The translations under genes were made by a program, and so were the position numbers. The notes below the pieces were generated by a model that was given only the letters and a program-made list of their open reading frames with translations, did no database searches and was not told the origin of the DNA. Source: Schistosoma mansoni (lineage: Eukaryota; Platyhelminthes; Trematoda; Strigeidida; Schistosomatidae). From it: DNA of 64,000 bases. The stretch lies in assembly GCF_000237925.1 (NCBI RefSeq), contig NC_031495.1:50075925-50139924 (forward strand). Direction: 5' to 3'. Shown one piece after another: positions 38,382-49,709 of the stretch; within the stretch, counting starts at the first letter, position 1; each line of letters starts with the position of its first letter.

Positions 38382-38699
38382 CCCAAAATCGCGGTTAGTA
38401 ATTTGTGTGGACTAGTCTGATTGGATGGATTTATAAAAAAAAGCAGAAGAAAACAATGATCAAAATTCAACATCGGAAATCTACAAACTTACGTAATATT
38501 ATACTGAATGATCCTCAACTTTCCAACATGAAATATTTCCATGCTAAAATTCAGCCTATAAAATGCTATCTTTTTAATTTGCTATACCTCTTTCATCATG
38601 GCTCATTCAGTAACTGCAGCGGCCAAATATTTTCCTTCATAATTTTCCTACGGCTATGTCATTTTAAAAGAGTTATGAATAAAATTTCCCGAAATGGGA

Positions 38700-39450
38700 G
38701 GGCTAACAGATGAAAAGCCCTTAACTATGGTAGGGTTCTGTAAACCTTCTAGATGTTTCGTAACGACTTATCTGACACAGTAGATGGTGGGGTTGCAGTT
38801 TACATATCTACGTACAGACTACCCTGAAAGTTCACGAAATTTTATCCTCGTGACAAGTCACCTGGATGTAATGTGATACAATGAGAAGGGTATTCACGCC
38901 TCTTCTCTGAAAGGTCTACTTAATAGATAATTCGGTATTTCAGCTTCTTCAGGAATTTCCATCTCTTTTGGTTACTAGAGGAGCCTTCAAAGTAAATTCC
39001 TACATGTATTACAGTTATATGGCTTCGAAGTTTCTAATCCCTTTGCCGATGATCATAACTCGGAGCTGAATACCGATGTTTAAAATTTGATGAAAATTGA
39101 GTTTCCCTGGGAACTTGGCTGAATTTACCTGCTGACAGCCTGAACTGGAAGTCCTTTATGCTGAAACGCATTCTTGCCAACCAAGCAATCGACGTCTCCA
39201 ACCTGCTAGTCATATGTCGACTTCGAAAAAGCGATCATCTCTTATCGTTTGGTTTATCCACAAATTCTTTGTCAGTCAAAAGTTCCACAGGCCTGATCTC
39301 GATGTTCCTTGAACTCACAAACACCCTAGCAGAGCAAGCACGTCTCCACTCATGTAGATGAACGGTGGATCTTTTTAAGGACACTTTTAACCAGCTCATC
39401 GATCAAGGCACTTCCCTTTGATTGTCATATTTTAAATCCCTTAGGTCTCA
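38700..39450 (+). repeat. Possible decayed LINE piece
   Basis: A frame reading DGGVAVYIS near 38,790 resembles the endonuclease motif of CR1-type LINEs, and base use is more mixed than nearby. No other domain visible. Low support. Confidence 0.22.
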
Positions 39451-39539
39451 CCAACAAAAGTCTAGTTACATATTTGTCAGAAATAAACATATATCTCAAG
39501 ACAAATAAGCCGCTTCTGAATCCATCGAAGACTCCTGAT

Positions 39540-39785
39540 GCTACTGTGGTGCAGGCTACTTATATCGACATAAGTAGTATATATCGTGAGTAACGAATAG
39601 AATATCTGACAGCAGAAGATTGAGAAAATCAAGAAGAGAAGAACAGAAATAGAAAGCAATTGGTGTGGAAATCCAGAAACAATGAAGCCTGAGACAATTA
39701 AAGAACATTTTGCAAATAGAGTATCATAGCATGGTTTTTGTATTTTACCAAGTTACGTTGTAATTTGTGCTAAATACACAGTTGG
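39540..39785 (+). repeat. Interspersed repeat family F, copy 2
   Basis: See 6,670-6,900: ATAAGTAGTA, GCAGAAGATTGAGAAAATCA and CCTGAGACAA blocks in the same order. Confidence 0.6.
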
Positions 39786-39789
39786 TTGT

Positions 39790-41495
39790 CCTCACCTGTG
39801 TTCTCATTCACTACAAGTTACCATGCAGAATACGTATTCAGAAAATCAAGTAGGAGAAAATTGCATAACAACTAACCCTACCGAAAGTATTTAGGATATC
39901 AAAAGTTTATTCCCAAAAGACAGTTAGTTCTAAGAGGCATGCTGGCTTAAATGCAAGATCAAATCGGTACAAATAATCTTGCAGGGCTTAAGGGAGAGCA
40001 CGATTTAGTGCAAATGCCATGTTACAAAATATATACATTCTTTATAAGAACAAGGCAAAGGATGTTGGTTGACAATCGAAGATGAACATAAGTACAAAAA
40101 CCTGATTGATGGTAGTTTAACCAGAATGTATAACTTAATGATTGGTTACTGAAAAATTTCCATAAGAATTTTTTCGTCATATGGCGGTTGCGTTCAGATG
40201 AACAGTAGTAGTTGAAAAAATGCATATAAGTTACAAGTCTGTTTGCCGTGTCAAACAGTCTTATAAGTACACACCCACTGAAGATACCATTTTTAGCATA
40301 TCTTGTTGGTGGTCTGCAATTAATAATTACACTAGGGTTCACGCTGAAGAATCTATCGGAAGCATAAAATAAGAAGTTTGATGCTAGTGTGGGCCTGTCC
40401 AGCATGCCTATCTGAGTACTTGTTAAGGGAAGAGTCAGATATTTCACCGATGTATTTTAGGAACTGCATCGTGATGATACCAATGAAGAGAGGTGAACAG
40501 GGAAAACGACAAGCAGGGGAAGAAAAAACTATGGATGGATGGCGAAGTCCAGCCATTTGTGACACAAGTATAAGGTAAGATAACTTAGTATATTAAACTT
40601 CAACTAAACTGCTTTTAGTAAGTATATAGTTGCTCAAATGTCATTGGGTGAAATGCAGAACAGTTTACAGAGGCACCCTATAAAACCTAATGAGGAATGA
40701 GGTACATATCATTAAACACACCTGGCTGAGGCTGCCTAAATTACATGGCTCTCGTAATAAGATTGCCAATCTACCACATTTGGGACCTTAGCTGGCTATA
40801 AATCACACCTATTTTTTCGAATTTTCGCCTCCTATGTTAACAATCACTGCTCTAAATACGCTTTCAATATGGTTCGTGCATAGGGATTTCAGTTGACACA
40901 TACACAAGCACCATTAGCCAGCTGCCTACTCTATTCATTCAATACCCATTTCAGTGTCTGTCAACATTCATTTCTATCCTATTCTTCGTTGCAAAACATG
41001 ATCTTTTCTTTGTGGTTATTCACTTCGAAAACAGACTATATTGTAGCGGTAAATAAATCCCCAAAATCAATAGCTCTGTAAGTGTTCGATATTGTGTACT
41101 GATCACATTAGTTTTAATGAACTCACCTAAATGAAGGCTCTCGGTCATGCATCCGCACCAGATCACGAGTAGGAACGCCATGTTCAACTTCGCCTGCGAT
41201 CACTAGCCAGTTTATATAAGTCAATTCTCGATATATTTACAACCAATGAAATCTATCTTCGAACCTCCACACTTCTTATTTTTGATTTCACTGGGTGGGC
41301 GAGATTCAATAATAGGTGTTTCTGGTTAAAGTGTTGTCAAAATACAATACCTGTGGTATCTTCATTGGTGAGTCTAATGTGATCTGGTACTCCAACTCAC
41401 AAACTGTAAGTCTCTTCCTTTTTGGAACTTCTAAATCATTGCTTTACCTTATTTTTTACAGATTGATATTTTTTTGTATATTTGAATATTTTTCC
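39790..41495. other. Stretch without supported gene
   Basis: Overlapping open frames on both strands at 40,022-40,578 look like chance or an old element. No domain recognised. Confidence 0.5.
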
Positions 41496-41499
41496 CTCG

Positions 41500-41815
41500 T
41501 TCATCCCCATACTTGAAATTCACCATGACAGAACAGACTCCTAAGCTGCTTAAGGTCAGGACTCTTACACCACCCTCGTTTCAGATAATGCTTTTTTGGC
41601 CGAACAATATCGAAGCTTGGTTATGCTATATCTTCAGTAATAACATAGCACGATCGACAACAAATTTTACGATCGTGGTCGTACCTGATATTCTGACTTC
41701 AAAGTTATCTATCGTCCAAGTTTACTCTGGACTTCTTTCACATTTAAATCAAGTAGAAATGACTGGACGTCCATTTTCACTGTTGCTTGTAATGACAACT
41801 TGAAACGATTCGTAG
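41500..41815 (+). repeat. LTR retrotransposon gag remnant (gypsy-type, schistosome)
   Basis: A short open stretch carries a gag-like N-terminal signature (TPPSFQIMLFWPNNIEAW), typical of gypsy-type elements in schistosomes. Only a gag part is recognisable; protease, RT and integrase are not seen nearby. A broken, old fossil. TATA-like sequence upstream near 41,210 may belong to its LTR. Confidence 0.45.
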
Positions 41816-42164
41816 CGTATTAGTTATATTGCCATATTACCTTTACTTAGTTCCCCCTCTTTATATTAAATGTTAACTATACGTCGATTATTTCAAGGAA
41901 ATTTTTACACGTCTCGACGTTTTGACTGTATTGGGGCACACTCAACGCAGTAGTGCCGATGGAAAAATTGTTGAATTTACTCCTCCTGACGACACAAATC
42001 CTACCATAACCAATCACACGAGTACTCACGAGAACGTCATTTATGAACTATTCTCTGACCTTCTCCTTCATCACATCTCTTAGATTCTTATCGTTTTATC
42101 CGATGCCCTCAACCTCTTGGAAAAATCGTTTATTTCAAAACACTTTTATTGCTGTTACATTCAA

Positions 42165-42870
42165 CTTACTTACTTACGCCTATTAACCCTCGTGGAGGAG
42201 CATAGGCCACACACCAGCATTCTCCTTCCCACCATGTCCCGGGCAATATTTTCCAGTTGTTATTCATCCTTTTCATATCTGTTTCTATTTCCCGGCGTAA
42301 TGTGTTCTTTGACCTCCATCTTTCCACTTTCCTTCAGGATTCCAAGTTAGCGCTTGCCTCGTGATGCAGTTTGGTGATCTCATCGATGTGCGTCCTATCC
42401 ACTTCCAACGTCTTTTCCTAATTTCCCCTTCGGCTGGAAACTGTTTTGTTCTCTCTCACAGAATTCTGTGGCTGATGGTATCCGGCCAGTGAATGTTGAG
42501 TATTTTGCGTAGATAATTGTTTGTAAATACTTGTACCTTCTTGACAATTGATGTAGTAGTTATCCAGGTTTCAGCTCAATACAGCAGGACTGTCTTGACG
42601 TTCGTATTGAAAATCCTCACCTTGATATTGATTGACAGTTGTTCTCATAATCAATGAAGTTGATGTATAGTGACGAGTCCCACTCAACTCTGCACGACCG
42701 ATCTTTACGGAATTCGGTCTGTTGATCTCGAAGTTGGGCGTTTACTGAATCTTTCATCCGGTTCGGCAAACCTTTTCCTGGTACTGACAAAAAATTGATG
42801 CCTCTGTGATTCTCACATCTGCTCAAATCTCCTTCCTTTGGTATCTTGATGAGGTATCCTTCTTGTTTGT
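42165..42870 (-). repeat. RTE-like LINE, internally deleted minus copy
   Basis: From 42,870 down to about 42,620: RT N-part (CENHRGINFLSVPGKG; LYINFIDYE). It then jumps at about 42,615 straight to the C-terminal region found at 21,360-21,830, and ends at ACTTACTTACGCC, the reverse of the GTAAGTAAGT tail. The catalytic DD box and thumb are deleted. Confidence 0.82.
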
Positions 42871-42879
42871 GTCTTCTTC

Positions 42880-43330
42880 CATTGCCGCTGAAATATAGCT
42901 CTCTTCGGTAGGAGACGAGAATGAATGGGTCTCTCTCAGGTCAACATGTAAAAGAAGAGGTTTGTCGTATCCAAAGAGTGAGCACACGTTTTTTATGAGA
43001 AGGAAGAAGAGTAATGACTTGATGACACTTCCATATGTAGCCCAAATGACTATATTCATAGGTTTGGGGTAGCAAGATCCAAAGTGAACGATTTTGTTAC
43101 GCTCTGTTAAGAAATGTTTGAACCAGGATTTAAGAGGATTTCGTACGCAATATGGCGAAAGTTTCACAAGAAGAAGGTTGTGTGAAACCTCGTTGAAGGT
43201 GTCATTAGAAGTGTAATGAATTGTCACAGGTTGACCAACACCTATTTTCTGGGCAATGCGATTGAAAAATTTTAATTGTGATGTAGAGCATGAGCGTTTA
43301 GTCGTAAAGCTGCGCTAGGAAGAGCTAATC
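42880..43330 (-). repeat. CR1-like LINE reverse-transcriptase fragment
   Basis: Minus-strand frame 43227-42823 reads FNEVSHNLLLVKLSPY, then LKSWFKHFLTERN, then GSVIKSLLFFLLIKNVCSL, the RT palm pattern of CR1/jockey-type LINEs (usually GSVIGPLLFLLFINDV). Frame is degraded and the catalytic DD is not clear. A different family from its RTE neighbours. Confidence 0.72.
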
Positions 43331-43459
43331 TGGCTTGCCGAAAGTAAAATTGATGGTAGCTGTTTGTGGGTGATTTTTCCTGTGATCCTTGATATAATGG
43401 TCATGTTGATCAGTCTACAGTCAGCAATACCACATCATGGTCCCAGTTCTAATCTAGGG

Positions 43460-45972
43460 TTGATTAAACGATGTTTTCATACAGGTGTATAGGCTTCATA
43501 ATGCACTGACAGGTTAGGAAGGTTTAAAGAGAATATTGGAAAACTTCCGCGACCGCACTACACGGATAATGCGGGATTCTCATCCGATTCCATGGAGTCT
43601 ATCGCATAGAGGGAAAATGTAGCCATCTACTTTTAATGAGTGGCCATACATGGGTGGTTTGCATCACGTTTCCGTAATAAGTATCATGTTCCAATGTAAT
43701 GAACTCCGCCTGTAGCTGTTTTGCAGTTACTGCCGGTGCGAAGCCTGTGTAAAGGAGGAGGGTTAGGGATCGGGTTAGTTAATCAGAAAAAATAATTTAA
43801 ACCATTTCAACTCTGCCCTGGGAGTTGAAGGAAGAATTATCACGCCTCAGGATGAAAGCCGAGTTCCTTCGGAAGTCACGAGGCCGATGCACCTTCCAAC
43901 AACGAGATCAACACTCTTTATAGGTACATGGAACGTCCAAACAATGTGGGAGACAGGAAAGACCAGTCAAATAGCAATGGAAATGAGGAGATACCAAGTG
44001 GCAATATTCGGAATCAGCGAAACCCATTGAATTTAGGCTGGAAAACAAAGGTTACGTACGGTAGAGATGCTCCTGTACTCCGAACACGAAGAGGAAAATG
44101 CTCGACATACTCAGGGAGGTGGTCTAATGCTGTCCAGAGAAGCACGAAATGCATATGTAGGATGGGAATCTCACGAACCCAGAATCATCAAAGCATCATT
44201 CAAAACAAAGGAGGAGGGGATCACAATGAATGTTATCCGATGTTATGCACCCAACGATGATGATAAAGATCAGTTCTATGAGAGGCTGTAATCAGTCATA
44301 GCAAAGTATCCATGGAAGGACCTCACCATCCTGATTGGAGATCTAAATGCTAAAGTCGGAGTAGGCAACACTGGATATGAAGATATAGTTGGACGAAATG
44401 GACTAGGAGAGAGAAATGAAAATGGGGAGAGATTTGCAAATCTATGTGCATTCAACAGATTGGTTGTAGGCAGCACAATATTTCCACACAAACGCATACA
44501 CAAAACTACACGGATCTCGCCGGACCACACCACAGAGAATCAGATAGATCATATTTGTATCAACAAAAAATTCCGAAGAACAATGGAAGATGTGAGAACA
44601 AGGAGAGGAGCTAAGATAGCTTCAGATCACCACCAGGTTGTGGCCAAGAGGAGACTGAAGCTAAAGAAACTCTGGACAACTGGACAAACAGCATTACAAA
44701 GGTTCAAAACAGCCTTCCTTCAAGATACTCACAAACTTAGCCAATTCAAGATAACTCTCAACAACAGGTCCCAAGCTTTACAGGATCTACTGAAAGAACA
44801 AGAAACTACTTTGGAGAATAACTGGAAAGGGATCAAAGAAGCACTAACTTCAACGTGTCAGGAGGTTCTGGGTCGCAAGAAGCAACATCATAAGGAATCG
44901 ATCTCCATGAGAACCCTGGACAAGATTGAAGAAAGGAAGAACGAGAAGACAGCAGTTAACAACAGTCGAATACCACCAGAGAAAGCCAAGGCCCAAGCAG
45001 AGTACACAGAAGTAAACAAGGAAGTGAAGAAGAGCATTAAAGCCGACAAGCAAAAATACATGGGAGGACTAACAGCGATATCGGTAAAAGCTTCAAGGGA
45101 AAAGAATATGAAATAACTATATTATACAACGAAGAAACTGGCATGGAGATATAGCAAACCGGAGAGACCAGTCAAGGACAAAGAAGGAAAGAAAATCACG
45201 GAGATTCAAAAACAGGGGAAAAGATGGGTAGAATACTTCGAGGAACTGCTGAATAGACGAGCTTCATTGAATCCACTGGACATCGAAGCAGCACACACAG
45301 ACCTTTCTATAGCTATCACTCAATCAGCGATCGAAGAAATCAGGATGGTCATCAGACAAATCAAGAATGGGAAATCAACACGACCTGACAATATACCAGC
45401 TGAAGCACTGAAATCAGACATTGAAGTTACTGCAAACATTCATAGCCTTCTATTCAGGAAGATTTGGGAGGAGGAACAAGCGCCAACGGACTGGAATGAA
45501 GAATATCTCATCAAGATACGAAAGAAAGGAGATCCGAGCAAATGTGAGAACTATAGAGGCATCACACTGTTGTCAGTTCAGGGAAAACTCTTCAATGGAG
45601 TGTTGCTCAACCGGATGAAAGACTTAGTAGACGCTCAACTTCTAGATCAACAGGCTGGATTCCGTAAGAATCAGTCATGCACAGACCGAAATGAGACACT
45701 ACGGATCATCGTCGAACAATCAATTTAGTTGAACTCGTCACTATACATCAACTTCATTGATTATGAGAAGGCGTTTAACAGAGTGGACAGGACAATATAA
45801 TGGAAACTTCTTCGAAATAATGGGGTTTTTCAGAAGATTGTCGACACTATCCAGAACTTATACGACGAACCACAGTGCAAAATGGTGCATGGAGGTCAGC
45901 CGACATGCATTTCCAGTAAGGACAGGAGTCAGAAAAGGCTGTTTACTCTCCCCCTTCCTCTTACTTCTGATT
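43460..45972 (+). repeat. RTE-like LINE, 5' region, endonuclease and partial reverse transcriptase
   Basis: Probable 5' UTR 43,460-43,925. APE-type endonuclease 43,925-44,640: TWNVQTM, ISETH, ILIGDLNAKVGVG, QIDHI and ASDHH are visible, in broken frames (stop codons replace Trp after ISETH and lie near 44,290). Linker 44,640-45,240. RT start 45,240-45,960: ENYRGITLLSVQGK, QQAGFRKNQSC, YINFIDYEKAF. Stops near 45,114 and 45,726 and a frameshift near 45,840 disrupt it. Coding ends at a TATATATATA run at about 45,970, before the DD box. The rest of the element is not found downstream. Confidence 0.85.
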
Positions 45973-47489
45973 ATATATATATATAATCATACATGTTTTG
46001 AACATGCTAGGCTGCGATGTTACCACATAACAAAAAATACACCATGTATACGCCAATGTTTCTGGGAGGATTTTTCTCCTGCAATTCTAAGAGATGACAA
46101 CCCGTTCTACACTGAGTAGATCCTAAGCAAAAAACCGCAGGAATCAGTCTGCGAGTAACCTCCTCTTCGTCGCGCGCGGTGTTGGTTGGATCAACCTCAG
46201 TGTTGAAAAATAGGGGCTAAGTATTAGAGTAATCTGTAATTTCGTATTAGCTTGAATGAGGATTTCCCCCAATGATACAAGCCCCTGCGCTTGTTGTTTT
46301 GATGATCTCAAGAATCCGGTCAGGAGATGCAGCTATTTCATCCACAGAATTGTTTGGGGATGAAAAGGAAAACCCCTTGCACCCCTTGGGGAAGCTCAGA
46401 CTGGAGTTACACGGTGACCTCTCGCAAACGTGGAGAGATTTCTGTCGCGGAGCAGTGTCGCAATTCTATATTATGGAAGAGATGATCTAACCTCTGTCTA
46501 TCGACTGTGAGTCCAAGCTTAATAGTAGCCTTTTTAAGGATGCCACAAGGATCAGAAGCATCATTAGTAAACACATTAAGTGTAACATGCCTGTTAAATG
46601 AATACAGTAGTCCCTTCTTTATTGAGAAGAACTTCACACATGAGGCTGTTACGTTATGCTAGTGGGAGTTGACTTGTGCATAGCAGAATCAAGCCTCGAT
46701 AATGTCAGGCCGAAACAGTATTAGCGAATAAGAATGAAATTTGCGACTCTGTGGAAAAAGCTTGAGAAGACAAAAGTAATATCAAAAAAATGTTACGACG
46801 AGGAAAAGATCCACAAGTTTCCGTTCAGTGTCCCAGGTAATGTCGAATGCACTACTAAAAATGTCATGAATCTTCAGGGCTTGACAACACTGTTGTCCTT
46901 AACACCGTTCTAATTGTAGATTCTAAAGCCAGTTAAGCCAGGAGTCAGAATCAAATTGATCAAAGATATGTTAGGAAAATGGTCGGTTTTTTAAGACATA
47001 TGCAATCTGAGCTGAATAACAACTATATAGGAAGCACAACACGGTGTACCCAAACGTCACCTAATGTTGATGCTTGATCGAGTGCCTTAAGTCCAAGGAA
47101 TTTTCAGAGAAGCTAATGAGGTCAGCATCAGTTCTGTAGACTTAAAACGGATTTATTTACTTCCACAGGCGTGTCATGCAAACGGAACTAAAAAGTAGCT
47201 AGAAAGCCAAGGTCGAACCCAAGCAATTACTCAAATCTAATGATGAGACGGATACAAACTCTCCGTTAATCACCGTCAAGATGACTACAATCGTCCAAAT
47301 AAAGCTATTATTCCAACCAACCGAATAATCAAAGATCACAAACCAACCGTCCTTTCTAAATGGTTCAAATGTTTGTGGACGGAATAGAAGAAGCTTTCAT
47401 TCAACGAGCTTCCATATTTAGTATCAGTGAATCACCAATACCTCCAGGCAGGAACCTAGGTAGATTAACGATAATAGAGGAAAAAAGAA

Positions 47490-47720
47490 ATTGGTAAATC
47501 ATAATAATATGTTATCCTTAGTCCTTAAGAATAGGTCAAGTTTCCTCTTAAATAACTCCTGCGAAGTCGCTTGGACTAGCTCAGTCGGCAGCGAATTCCA
47601 GCATTTGATAACTTTTAAGGAGTAGAATCTGCATCTACAGTTTGTTCTGCTATGTTGAGTCCCCAGTTTCTGGGTGTTACTGTCTATCTTAGCGTCACTA
47701 ATGTTAATTTAGTCAATAAC
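47490..47720 (-). repeat. CR1/jockey-type LINE C-terminal fragment
   Basis: On the minus strand a frame reads RFYSLKVIKCWNSLPTELV, then SQELFKRKLDLFL. This is the WNSLP...FKRxLD signature that closes many CR1/jockey ORFs. Upstream domains are absent. Confidence 0.65.
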
Positions 47721-48694
47721 AATGGCTTATGCAACTTAAGTATGACCATGGTTAATATCAACCTTCTCCACACCGTCGTTGCCACAGCGATCCTTTATTT
47801 GGGCGCGCGAAATAGTCATGCGTGGATTTGACTCTGAAACTTATGTCATAACAGGTCCTTTGAGGAATTTTTCCATCAGGTATCAAACTGCCTAATTTCC
47901 TAAATTAGGGTTAAATTGTTTTGCCGGCAGAGTAAGGCAGAGGAGCAGTATCTGGAAGAAGAGTATGTGTTCCATTGGCAGGAAAAGATTTTCAGTCCAG
48001 TAAGTGTATTCAAAAGTGAAAATGTTGTTAGCAATGTGTATTGTTTTGTGAGAGCAACTATAAAACATTGAGAGCAATATGTCTATACAAGAACTGTCTG
48101 AAAACCAGCTTGGCAAAATGGAATATTCCATATATATGTTCATGTAAACTTAAGTTTATTGTTTAGTAAGTATATATGATCTTAAGCTGGAGAATCATCT
48201 TATTTCATGGGGTTTTGAAAGTAGACATAATACAATCAATCTTATTACCAAAAAACTACGGGAAACAAGGACGTTTTTCATCCATTTAGTTACATAGTAC
48301 CTAAAAAGTGAATGCAATTTAGTCTTAGTCAGTGACATCGCTGAGTATCATCTGATTATTTTGCATAAAGAATTGTTAACTGAGGTGCACTTCCATGATT
48401 TTTCGAATATATTGTGAATAATCGAGTAACGAGTCATGACTGATACCTAGAAAACTGCTTTACAAGATTTTACAAGCAATAAGATCGCCATCAGAAGTTT
48501 TCCATGATAAATGTATTATTCGCAATAACAAGTACGAATTACAACTTAAAATTGAACATCAACAGTATTCGTGTATCCTCTGCCTCAATCATCAAGAATC
48601 TGTGGTTTATAGAGCTCCTCAGAGAAGACACTAGTATCGATTTCTGCAACTGATGGGGTAAAATTAATTTACCAGTACATGCCCATCAACCACA

Positions 48695-48991
48695 ATGCGA
48701 TTTTTGTGTCTACGCCATAAGAAATCCCAACACTTATACAATTTGTTAATCTTGTCGAGAAGTAACCAGTGGCAAAATTGTGTGGCATATAAACATATGT
48801 CTATGGAGGACCCAGTAGAGTTACTAGATGAATATATAGTCTTCACAGAGTCCGGGACTATTAACATATCTGGACTACTATTAAGCAATAGAGAGGTAAC
48901 GCTATTACTCCTCAAAGTCCATTCCTTAATATTGAGGAACGTCTACATTAGCGTTGATAATTGTATACTGTCGGCATTTTATATCGAATAG
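48695..48991 (+). other. Unassigned open frame, 98 codons
   Basis: The frame contains a protein-like run (MEDPVELLDEYIVFTESG, then NISGLLL) and a possible donor (GAG|GTAACG near 48,896). No family recognised. It could be an upstream exon of the MKS1-strand transcript, part of an old element, or chance. The opposite strand is also open over much of it, which argues for caution. Confidence 0.2.
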
Positions 48992-49709
48992 AAATTTGTC
49001 ATAGTTTTCACACAGTACCCCGTCTTGGAATTCTTACAATCTATAAGAAATTCCCAAATATCCATTCGCTACAATGTTTCGCATGTGCACTTATTGATTC
49101 ATTTAAGACAATGGAGTGACTCTTTTCGAAGTAACAGAATTTTACCATCGACTTGAAAAACTTAGTGGTTAGAACGGGAGTACAAAGTTACGAATGCATG
49201 AATTTGATGCATTTTAAACTATGAATGCTTAGGTTTTTGCGTACATCTTGAGATCAGGATAGTGCTTTTATAGGTTGAAATGTAGCTTCCATGAAACCTT
49301 TTTGATTTCTTAGTTTCATATGTTTTCAGCGCTTTGATTTTCGAAATAGTGGTTGTATATCTAATGATGACTTAAGAACTCTGACTGTCTCAACTTGGAA
49401 ACCGATAATTTAATTCACGAAAGAATTATTGAGTATTGCTTCACCTAGTACCTCAAGTCACCAAACCAATAGAAATATGCATGCAAATTCTAGTGAAATT
49501 AATTCATAACGTTCGCAGTTCACAATGCAGCAGTATCAGGTGTCTACAAATAATCTACCATATTTAGTGAGAAATCTATATAAAGAGGATAACCAGATGT
49601 CATTAGCAACCACGTTTAAGATACTCAGAATAGCGAACTTACAACAAACCCCGTGAAATGCATTGATTACTTCTTATCGGATGCTTTATCTTATTGTGAA
49701 CTAATACAG

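Larger units (their letters stand above)
45975..49705. other. Repeat-poor stretch before MKS1
   Basis: Holds the CR1 C-terminal piece (47,490-47,720) and the unassigned frame (48,695-48,991). The rest has no recognised content. A block near 47,110-47,160 (CTAATGAGGTCAGCATCA) has a weak match at 63,340-63,400. Confidence 0.5.

Noticed and set aside
40022-40578. Overlapping open frames on both strands (141, 70 and 66 codons)
   Set aside because: No domain, motif or splice-linked partner; both strands are equally open, as expected by chance.
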